Part shown: in pieces, positions 56,301 through 64,000 of the stretch
Layout of the letters: every line of letters begins with the position of its first letter
How positions within the stretch are numbered: the stretch's first letter is position 1
The notes under the pieces: model-generated
Databases searched by the model: none
What the model was told of the DNA's origin: nothing
The model's input: only the letters and a program-made list of their open reading frames with translations
Program-made: the position numbers and the translations under genes
NCBI GenBank assembly: GCA_015698045.1
Contig: BLAL01000197.1
Coordinates: 1,612,001 to 1,676,000, forward strand
Direction: 5' to 3'
DNA from: Rhizophagus clarus
Lineage: Eukaryota; Glomeromycota; Glomeromycetes; Glomerales; Glomeraceae
Length of the DNA: 64,000 nt

Positions 56301-59000
56301 AATATTAGAAGTAGTGGTTAGAGGTAAAGAATTGGAAATCAAAACATATTTGTGATGATTAGCGGAAGTATTATTCAGCGCATAAAATTCTTCCGTGATA
56401 GATAACATATGTTCTAAACCAGATTTGGATGACGAGATAAGAGTAGAGTCATCCATAAAGACCAGGTTATTAATACGAAGGTGTGAGCTGTCGTCCATAG
56501 GCGTGTCAAGCAGTGAGGGAGATCTCAAGATATACGGATCTAACATTTCTTTCTTTAAGACAGATAAAAGGGGATCAATATAAATGACCCAGAGAAGCGG
56601 AGAAATCACCTCGCCTTGGTCAATACCAATGCGAACCCGATAGGAAGGAGTATCACCATGAGCAGTAAAAACACGATTTGATTGACTCATAAAAAGTGAC
56701 AGAATGAGTTGAATGGAAAAGGCAGGCAAGCGAATGCGTTCTAAAGCGAATTTCAGCATAGTGAGATGAACAGAGTCAAAAGCCTTAGAAATATCTTGGG
56801 AAAGGATCCACAAGGGGGAATTGGTGCAATTGGCGTTTTGAATAATAGATTCTAAAGTTATGATAGGATCACGGCAAGTTCCTCCAGGTAGGCCAGCAAA
56901 ATTACCACCAGTGAGAACATTATGAGCAGCGAGGATGGATGATAAGCGGTTGTAGAAAAGTTTGACAAACGATTTCCGTATAACTTCCAAGAGCGTAATA
57001 GGCCGAGTATTTTGTAATTGGCATCGCCATTCATGCAGTTTGGGAATTGGGAATACCATAGCCTGACGCCATAGGTCTGGAATGTCCGCGGAAGCAAAAC
57101 ATTTATGAATCAAAGTTAGGAGTAAAGCGTTGGCGGTAGGGCCAAGGTGTTTAAGCATTTCGTAAGTAATCATAGAAGGGCCAGGAGCTTTGCCATTGGG
57201 CATAGAGGAAAGAGTGCTTAACCATTCATCCAAAGAGGGGGGAGATAAAAGAGAATCATAGATCGTGGGCGAAATTGATTCCATGGGTGAGTACTCAGAT
57301 CGCCATCTATCAGGTAATGCAGAGATATGCGAAGGTGGGGTAGACTTAATAGGAACCGCGTGCTGGAAATGATTGACTACAGCATCCGAAATATCCAAAG
57401 GGTCGGTCAGTAAGCGAGGAGCAGTAGGATGATCAATAAAAACACGATCCAGTATGATCCTTCGACGGGAACGTGAGAGCGCTGAATTGATAAAAGAAGA
57501 AATGTCAGTATCAAAATTGAGATCACGTTTCTCAACGTGAGATTTGATAGAGAAGTCTTGATATTCTTTTTCTTTGAGAAGGTGTAAGCCTCTTAACAAA
57601 GAAGAGGAGTGGGATAAAATGTCAAAAATGTGTTTGAAATTGTCTACCCGACAAGAAGAAAGAGTAGGGGGTAAGACGGGAACAACAGTAAAACAGGATT
57701 TGTAAAGGTGAAATATATTATTCAAACGAACAAGGTAAACAGTCCATTTGCGATCATGCAAGGAAGAAAAGGAGTGCGGATATTTCCGCAAAAGTCTAAT
57801 AGAATGAAGAACCCGGGTAAGGAAGCGATAGTGCTGTATGAGAGTTTCCAATTCCTTAAGGAGTTTTGGGATACGATCATTGCTAATCGTACGTGAGGGT
57901 AAAACTGCAGTTGCTCCAGCAATAATAGAGGAGTGTAAATATTCACACATCTGGTTGATATGCCAGGAGGCAAAGGTGTTGGGAGGTACAGTACAAGAAG
58001 CATCTATATGGGCTGAAAAGTCATCCCACAGAGTTGGGGAAACGGAGTCCAAAAGAAAAATACGGCGTGTACGCCTTTTAAGCTGGCGGGCACGGGCCAC
58101 TTTGACAGAAGAACTTAGGAGGAAGGAGTCAAAATAAGTGATGACAGGATTGTGATCAGATAGAGAACTATCGCAGGCTTCAGAAATAATAGAAGTAAGT
58201 AAAAAGGATTTGAGGAGAGGGCACGACCAAATGTAATCAATGCGAGTAATAACGTCTGCACGATGAAAAGTGCCCAAAGAAGCAGAAGAATTAACAGGAG
58301 TAAAGTCCACGTAACCGCTGCTCAAAAGGAAGTTGAAAAATCTGTGGATACGTTTGGAGGCAATTTGAGGTTGATTGAAAAATATGGGGTAAAATTGATC
58401 TAAATGCATATTAAAATCCCCACAGATAGCATGATGAAAGCCTAGTCGCTTAGTGTCTGAGAGAACTTGAATGAGCAAGTCTATAGTGGAATTGCGCAAG
58501 GCTTGATCTGAGGTAGGGGGTATGTAAACTACAAAGATTCGCAGCTTAATGTTGCCTTTGAAGTACAAATCAACAGAAAGTAAGCGTGATGAATGGGAAG
58601 TGTATGTGTGAACGTGAGGAGCCAAAGAATTCTCGATGAATAACGAAACACCGCCAGAAAAGCGGATGCAGAGTGACGTGTCCAAGGAAGAGGAAAAAAC
58701 TGTATAATTAGAGAGGCGTTTTGAGAGAAATTGCATTTGTTTGGGGAGTAAATGGGTGTCAACAACACCTCCAAAGGAAATATGCTTAAGAGAAAAGAAG
58801 TTATTCAATTGTTCTATTTTGTTTTGAGAATGCATTTTTAAACCATTAATATTAAACGAAGAAATATTAAAAGAATTAGAAAGGGGAGGGGATGAAGAAG
58901 TAGAAGAAAATAAAGAGTCTTGTAAAGAAAGATTTTCTATGTCTACAGGGTTGGGAGGATTACGAACGAAAGAGTCATAGTTAAAAGTATTGTCCGTCAT
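53367..59000 (-). pseudogene. LINE-R ORF2 with a single stop in RNase H
   Basis: From ATG 59000 (MTDNTFNYDSFVRNP) to the stop at 53367 is 1878 codons in one frame, interrupted only by TGA at 54468-54470, where LINE-L has sense sequence. Endonuclease residues are GGVVDTH, CGDFNMHLDQ, TRIDYIW and LSDHNPV. Reverse transcriptase has SQDISKAFDSVHL, GIDQGEVISPLLW and LVFMDDSTLI. RNase H has YYTDGS, SSTRAEIAAI and IYTDSQ before the stop and WNDFADSLAN after it. The product would end inside RNase H; the endonuclease and reverse transcriptase are complete. The finger (CRSCCLRNKDLMHLILC) is beyond the stop. Confidence 0.88.
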
Positions 59001-59049
59001 TAAAACACAATGATAAATTAGACGGGGAGGGAAGAGAGAAAAGGAACAA

Positions 59050-59589
59050 TTATTTGGAACTGGCTGTATCAGCCATATTCGAGGTAGTAGAGGTGTTAAT
59101 GGATCCAATAAAGCTGCCAATGGAGGCTACGAGCATGTCCATTTTACTTTCAATGGCTGAATGCTTTTCATTGATAGCCTGAATTTCAGCGCTAACATGT
59201 TTCGGGGAGAGGATGGGAGCAGAGGGCGTGACAACAGCCGAGGATGAGATACTGGTGGGGACTACATGAGATGTCGAAGGGACAAAATCAGGTAAAAGGG
59301 GGTTGAGAGGGCGTGAATGTAACATGGAAGGAGGAGAGTCTTGCACCAAAGGAGGACAAGAGACAATGGGTTGATCGATGTTCATGTCAGAGGATTGTAT
59401 AGTAGTGGGTGGAACAGAGGACAACGGTTGTAGACCAATGTGCCGTTCTATACGAGTCATACGTTGGTCATTAAGTTCGAGTGCTGTAATGCGATCACGG
59501 ACGTCAGCCATGTCCTGCTGCAAAGCCTTCAGCAAGGAAAGAATTTCACTGGCATCCTGTGGGGACAAGGAAGGTGGTTGTTTGCACAT
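59050..59589 (-). CDS. LINE-R ORF1b (coiled-coil protein)
   Basis: A 179-codon frame from ATG 59589 (MCKQPPSLSPQDASEILSLL), with the predicted coiled coil MADVRDRITALELNDQRMTR, a Pro/Ser/Thr-rich middle and a helix QAINEKHSAIESKMDMLVAS. It ends at 59050. It lies in a different frame from ORF1a and overlaps it, and ORF2 starts 50 bp downstream. Whether it is made by reinitiation, by frameshifting from ORF1a, or is an ancestral frame break shared by both copies is undecided. Confidence 0.6.
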   Translation of the reverse strand: MCKQPPSLSPQDASEILSLLKALQQDMADVRDRITALELNDQRMTRIERHIGLQPLSSVPPTTIQSSDMNIDQPIVSCPPLVQDSPPSMLHSRPLNPLLPDFVPSTSHVVPTSISSSAVVTPSAPILSPKHVSAEIQAINEKHSAIESKMDMLVASIGSFIGSINTSTTSNMADTASSK

Positions 59590-61172
59590 CGAAGAGAGAG
59601 GGAAGTGCGTAGCGCAGAAGAGAACGAGACTGAACGGTCACGTTTATCATTAGACTTAGAGCGATTACGCTGATTGTTGGGAGTGTTAACTTTGGACCGT
59701 GATGAAGAAGATTGCGGTTGCTGAGAGGGTCGAGAGTTATCAGGACCCTTAGAGCGCGAACGTGAGTGAGAGCGTGAGCGCGAAGTAGTTTTGGGGCGAG
59801 AAGGCTGACCAACGTGGAAACGTTCTTTGAGAGCAGCCACGGGGTTTTGATCACGGGTTCTGCCCTGCTGTTGTCAGAGTGGGCATTGATTAGGAGCACA
59901 TCCTAATTTACCACATCGATGGCAAAGCTTGTTGGTATCGTCAGGGAGATTCCATTGTAGGGTGTGACCTTGATAGCCGATAAGCTGTTCCATGGCGGCA
60001 TCCATAAGTTCTTGGGAAGGGAAAGTAACATAGGCCCATCTTTTGGGTTTATAGGAATTGAGAGATAGGGGGATGTTAACAGCTTTAGCTCCAAGTTCTC
60101 TAATGAGGGGAGCTAAATCGATATCCTTAGTATTAGGGGGCAGTTGAGTGAGGGTGGCGACAAACGCACGACGAGAGGATTTCTGATCCACCGTATAGTG
60201 GCACGGAGTAACTCTTAGGCAAGTCGAGAAACAATATACCGCCCATTGGGAGTCAAAACGGGCGATTGATTGCGCAGAGTCATAGACAATACGAGCTTGC
60301 TGAACTTTGGCATTTTTTCTGGAGTAAACTCGACAGGATGCAATGTTACCGAATTTCTTGAAGTAAGATATGACATTGTCCTTGGTGAGGAAGAAGGGGA
60401 TGTCAGTGACTTGAATGGCTCGGAGATCCTCATTGCTCCAGAGCTGTTTGGGATCGTGTGCATAGAATACAAGGTCAGGAAACTGCTGGTGGGCAGCACC
60501 AACACAAGCATCACGTGCCGCTGAAGTTTGGAAGTGAATAACGAGGCGCTTGGAATCTCCAGAACCAGTCATACGAGCTTTACCAGTGTACGATTCGTAC
60601 ATTTCCAGAAAGGTGTTGTTAACTGCATCGATTAGTGCCTTATTCGTAGGGAGGTTTTTTAAAGTTTCAGGGGTCGAGTTAGGAGCGGCCGCAGCTTGGT
60701 AATCATTTCTATCAAAGGAAAAAGTAGGAGACGGGATAGGTATTTGATCAACAGGTGAATTATCAGCAGTAGCCTTATCAGGCGACGCGTTAGGGGGGGA
60801 TGCAGAAGACTTTGTTCTGGCATGCATGGACGCGTTGAGGCTGTTAGACGCGTCGTTAGTGGGCGCAGAAGAGGCCGCAGCACTGTTCGGAGGAGAGGAG
60901 AGAGAAGTTGAAACAGTATTATTTTCTTTGGGAGGAGAAGTGAAACTATCTACTCCAACGTCAGCCGCTGTATCGGCGACGAAGTCTTCATCCATAGTGT
61001 TTTCGGAGTGGGTTCTAGTACGTTTTTGCTGAGCGGTGCCTTCACCGTCAGAGCTGGAGTTGTCAGAGTTGTTATTATTATTTCTTTTATTATGGCGTTG
61101 GGCCCTTCTACTATTAGTATTAGGGAGACCGCTGCCTCGTCGAGCAACGTTTTGGGAGTTGCGGGAGGACAT
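59529..61172 (-). pseudogene. LINE-R ORF1a (RRM-like x2, knuckle, SR-rich) with one stop
   Basis: From ATG 61172 (MSSRNSQNVARRGSGLPNTN). RRM-like regions as in LINE-L; knuckle CHRCGKLGCAPNQC at residues 417-430. TGA at 59874-59876 follows NQCPL. The same frame continues through VAALKERFHVGQPSRPK and a Ser/Arg-rich stretch (SRSRSHSRSRSKG) to a stop at 59529. So the full product would be about 547 residues with an SR tail after the knuckle. It overlaps ORF1b by about 60 bp. Confidence 0.82.
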
Positions 61173-61262
61173 TTTAGATAGGAAAACTATAAGTTTATAT
61201 GATAAGTTTGTCTTGAGAAAAAATGGACAGAGTGATCAGCGGAAAAAAGAGCGCAGATCGTT

Positions 61263-61277
61263 AGAATTTAAATTCAA
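61263..61277. repeat. Target-site copy 3 (right of LINE-R)
   Basis: AGAATTTAAATTCAA, directly after the 5' end of LINE-R. From here the intron of the SANT-like gene continues. Confidence 0.9.
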
Positions 61278-61694
61278 ATTAACCAATCCATTTAATTGAA
61301 TCAGAATAAATAGAATATTTCGGACGAGAGTTTCTGGGCAACAGTGCAGCCAAAAGTGGAGGAACCTCGTCAGGGATTACCATGTAAGTAAATAAATAAA
61401 ATTACATTCATATAAATTAAATGTATTTATCGAATATTCAAACTGATTTTGATATTTAGAACTATGTCCTTTATCGTAATGGTAATCCTGGGCGGCGGCT
61501 GTGAACGCGTACCGGCCAAAGATATTATCGCGAATTTAGAACGAGATTTTGGGAGAGGCCGGGTAATTATACTATAATAAAATTTATAATTAATATTTAC
61601 GTTCATGTTTTAAATTTGATAAATTTGATCAATTTTAGTCACGCGTGATAATCGTAGGAGAAGGTAAAACTTACCTACGTATCGTAGAAGATAA

Positions 61695-61850
61695 TTATTT
61701 TTATTTTTTTATTTATTAAGTGAGTAGCTAGGCCCAGTCCGTACCAAATATCGGCTGGAGACTCACGTTTTTTTGGGCTGTGACTGATACTGACGTCCAC
61801 GCTGTACAGCCTGGGTACTATTTTATAAAATAGTAGCGAACAAGTATCAA
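61695..61850. repeat. GC-richer dispersed-repeat or SINE-like segment
   Basis: A GC-richer stretch (GCCCAGTCCGTACC, GGCTGGAGACTCACG, GACGTCCACGCTGTACAGCC) lies next to a TTTTATTTATT run that would be an A-rich tail on the minus strand, and ends with TATTTTATAAAATA. That layout fits a short retroposed element read on minus, but I cannot identify tRNA A and B boxes with confidence. It lies just downstream of the SANT-like gene. Confidence 0.35.
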
Positions 61851-62086
61851 ATGTGTATTTTTTTATTAAGTTATAATAAAAATTAGAATTTACTTTAATT
61901 TTAACATAAAAATTGTAAATGATAAAAAATTCGTAAATAAAAATAAATTTGTTTTCCCAAACTTAAAAAAAAAGGTGTTTATATAAAAGAAAAGGTGTTT
62001 ATATTATTTTTGATTATTCAATAGTATCACATGCCCCTTGTATACGTTCTACTGCATACGCAGCTTTAACGATCAAATAGTAATAT

Positions 62087-62560
62087 TAAATTTTCGAAAT
62101 ATTTTAACCGTAATATTACGCAGGTTTACAGTCTCGTAAATTTTTGAAATATTTTAACCGTAATATTACGCAGGTTTACAATCTTGTAAATTTTCGAAAT
62201 ATTTTAACCATAATATTACGCAGGTTTACAATCTCGTAAATTTTCGAAATATTTTAACCGTAATATTACGCAGGTTTACAGTCTCGTAAATTTTCGAAAT
62301 ATTTTAACCGTAATATTACGCAGGTTTACAATCTCGTAAATTTTCGAAATATTTTAACCGTAATATTACGCAGGTTTACAGTCTCGTAAATTTTCGAAAT
62401 ATTTCAACCGTAATATTACGCAGGTTTACAGTTTCATAAATTTGCAGAATATTTTGACCGTAATATTACGCAGGTTTACAGTTTCATAAATTTTCAAAAT
62501 ATTTCAACCGTAATATTACGCAGGTTTACAGTCTCGTAAATTTTCAAAATATTTTGATCG
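62087..62560. repeat. 50-bp tandem array, right subterminal region
   Basis: CAGGTTTACA recurs at 62121, 62171, 62221, 62271, 62321, 62371, 62421, 62471 and 62521, exactly every 50 bp. Each unit is TAAATTTTCGAAATATTTTA, then ACCGTAATATTACG, then CAGGTTTACAGTCTCG. Later units diverge gradually. Confidence 0.9.
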
Positions 62561-62730
62561 TAATATTGCGTAAATCTTACGATATTGAAAACTTGCATAA
62601 TATTTTGACCGTAATATTGCGTAAATCTTACGATATTGAAAACTTGCGTAATATTTTGACCGTAATATCACATAAATCTTACGAAATTGTAAACTTATGT
62701 AATATTTTGAAATTTTTCGAAATATTATGC
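62561..62730. repeat. Second 50-bp array, variant unit
   Basis: A variant unit with GTAATATTGCGTAAATCTTA, CGATATTGAAAACTTGCG and TAATATTTTGACC repeats about three times at the same 50-bp period, between the first array and the terminal inverted repeat. Confidence 0.8.
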
Positions 62731-62800
62731 CATAAACTTTCGTAAACTTACAAAATCATAAACTTACACAATTTTTCGCCCTATAAAATTTCCTGATGTA

Positions 62801-64000
62801 ATAGTAAATTAATCACTTATATAACTTATTAATCTAATAGAATAGAAAATAATATAAATATAACCTTTAATCAAGAGAAAACCTTCAACTTTCTTTTAGC
62901 TTATAAATAAAATAAATAATTATTAAAAATACATTTGTATACTTATTGTATACTTAAGTCTTAATTATTTGTTTTAATAAATATTATAGTGTATTAAAGA
63001 AATATTAGTATGATTATCTAATATGTCCTTTAAGATTTATTGTCAGAAAAGTAGCGTAATACTTGAATAGATGCTTTTCTCTTAACAGCATTCTAGGTTT
63101 TAGAAATATAAAATTAATATTTTTAGGACCTGAAATGGGTTTGGTCTATGAACTAAAATTTTTTTCAAAAAGTTTTTATTTATAAAAAATAATAGAGGTA
63201 TATATGAGATCTTTACAATAGAAAAGTACGAAACTCAAAAAAAAATAAAAATTTAATTAATATTAAATTTACACTTATTTTAATATAAAAAATATAATTA
63301 GCATATAAAATAAATTTAAAAATTTTTTTGAATTTCATATCTTTTTATTGCAAAGATTTTATATATATAGTATATGTATATGGTATTTGGAATTAAATAA
63401 TATTTTTAAAAAATTGTTTTTAGATCATTAAATTAAATCATTATTGTATATGATTTTAACTTTATTTCATAATTTTAATAGTAATTTGATATATTTTTCT
63501 AATCTGAAGACTGGTTTAAGAATAGTCCAAAGAGTATATACAGAGATTTGAATTAAGGAATAAGATATTTTTTCTTTAGTATGGTTAGAAACATATCTTA
63601 TAATATTAGGAAGCTAACTGGATAGAAGATAGTGTTTTATTCCTTTTATAGAGAAGGATGTATAGACTTTAGCCTAACAAGCTTCAGCTTAAGATCTAAT
63701 GACACGCAAACTTAAGTTGGATCTATAAAAAAATTTTAGCTGAACTTAATATATGGGAAAATACTATTTCTTTGATAACCAAGAAGCAATAAAAGTATCA
63801 GATGCTTCAAGTAAATATTTGTCTTTTAACTTTTACCCTGGCCTTCTTTAATCAAGATATCTAGCAATACTCTTTAGGAGATTATGTGATACAACAGTTT
63901 TCAGGATACTGATCCCTATAATAAAAAAAATAATGCAAATAGTTTCAGTTATACATTAATAACTTATCTTAAGAGTCTTATTTTTGGTAACTTTAAAACA
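62801..64000. other. AT-rich DNA, no gene recognised
   Basis: I see no coding frame of substance, no terminal repeats and no RNA gene. This is the flank of the TA-flanked element. Confidence 0.45.

Larger units (their letters stand above)
53109..61262 (-). mobile_element. LINE-R: full-length RNase H-type LINE
   Basis: An 8.15-kb minus-strand element of the same family as LINE-L, clearly diverged from it. It is bounded by AGAATTTAAATTCAA at 53094-53108 and 61263-61277. Both copies begin AACGATCTGCGC and share a leader containing CACTCTGTCCATTTTTT. ORF1a, ORF1b and ORF2 are present, with one stop in ORF1a and one in ORF2. Confidence 0.92.
44720..61667 (+). pseudogene. Myb/SANT-like (MADF-like) gene split by LINEs in its first intron
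   Basis: Exon 1 is 44720-44877 and reads NWAMMDELVDIRRDRNRAYH then GRSRYDFWDSVAN. The intron is 44878-61313 (GT...AG); it would be 86 bp without the two LINEs. Exon 2 is 61314-61383 (TRVSGQQCSQKWRNLVRDYH), exon 3 61460-61562 (NYVLYRNGN...GQRYYREFRTRFWERP) and exon 4 61639-61667 (a basic RRRR end and TAA). The Trp-bearing helices and the KWRNLVRDY motif match the pseudogene at 17097-17700 exon for exon. Two stops break it: TAG before NWAMM in exon 1 and TGA after GRRL in exon 3. Each is one C-to-T change from the expected Gln and Arg codons. It is the sole gene of its TIR element and presumably a DNA-binding protein. Confidence 0.8.
42575..62798 (+). mobile_element. TIR element with TA duplication, carrying a SANT-like gene
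   Basis: Left end CATCAGGAAATTTTATAG at 42575 and its exact inverse ending at 62798 are flanked by TA on both sides (42573-42574 and 62799-62800). Inward similarity continues with GCGAAAA and TTGYG. Both subterminal regions are arrays of TTACG/CGTAATATT words (42600-42980 and 62087-62720). Without the two LINEs it would be about 3.9 kb. The only gene is Myb/SANT-like (44720-61667); no DDE transposase is visible. A TA duplication is also typical of Tc1/mariner, but the internal plan is that of the CACTA-like element at 14783-20086, so I leave the superfamily open. Confidence 0.7.

Noticed and set aside
44928..61262. LINE-L and LINE-R as a simple tandem duplication of one element
   Set aside because: They differ at many residues throughout ORF1 and ORF2, too much for a recent duplication, although the shared 15-bp flanks first suggested it.
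42575..62798. Assigning the TA-flanked element to Tc1/mariner
   Set aside because: Only the TA duplication supports it; there is no DDE/D transposase and the internal plan resembles the CACTA-like element, so the superfamily is left open.
1..64000. CRISPR array or bacterial operon structure
   Set aside because: Introns, LINEs and eukaryotic transposons show a eukaryotic genome; the tandem arrays lack unique spacers.

Overview
The window reads as an AT-rich fungal genome, most likely an arbuscular mycorrhizal fungus of the Glomeraceae (Rhizophagus-like). This is inferred, not searched. The reasons are a spliced Crinkler (CRN) effector gene, multi-exon Myb/SANT-like genes with short GT-AG introns, RNase H-bearing non-LTR retrotransposons, and very A+T-rich DNA full of short-motif repeat arrays. 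Host genes are few. Nearly everything from 11.4 kb to 62.8 kb is transposable elements nested inside one another.

Layout. 1-6 kb: AT-rich DNA with a degenerate GATATC-rich array (340-1400) and a 57-bp hairpin repeat in three copies (1425-1590). 6.1-6.7 kb: a frame-broken gene of unknown function on the minus strand. 7.2-9.9 kb: an apparently intact two-exon CRN gene with a six-copy 35/32-bp repeat just upstream. 11.4-25.5 kb: an old non-LTR retrotransposon (LINE-1st, minus) split in its reverse transcriptase by a 5.3-kb CACTA-like element (14783-20086), which itself holds a hAT-like MITE (18614-19600) and a SANT-like pseudogene. 25.8-35.6 kb: a second LINE family (LINE-2nd, minus) split in its endonuclease domain by a complete Ginger-type integrase transposon (31015-33805) with an intact three-exon transposase gene. 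35.6-38.8 kb: a TIR element filled with 19 tandem copies of a unit that looks like a 41-nt exon with its own splice acceptor and donor. 39-40 kb: GC-richer hairpins. 40.1-42.5 kb: a decayed PIF/Harbinger element (SANT-like gene plus DDE transposase). 42575-62798: a TIR element with a TA target duplication and a SANT-like gene, whose first intron holds two 8.2-kb LINEs (LINE-L and LINE-R) side by side; the same 15-bp target sequence occurs before, between and after them. 62.8-64 kb: AT-rich DNA with no recognised gene.

Three nestings can be checked from the sequence alone. Removing the Ginger element plus one TATC joins the LINE-2nd endonuclease reading frame exactly. Removing the CACTA-like element plus one AAA/TTT joins the LINE-1st reverse transcriptase frame exactly. 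The hAT-like MITE has a perfect 8-bp duplication. The CACTA-like element and the TA-flanked element share an internal plan in the same orientation (subterminal motif array, GTTAGTA-rich stretch, SANT-like gene, second motif array), which suggests a family of SANT-carrying DNA transposons. Many premature stops in the decayed ORFs are one C-to-T step from a CGA, CAA or CAG sense codon.
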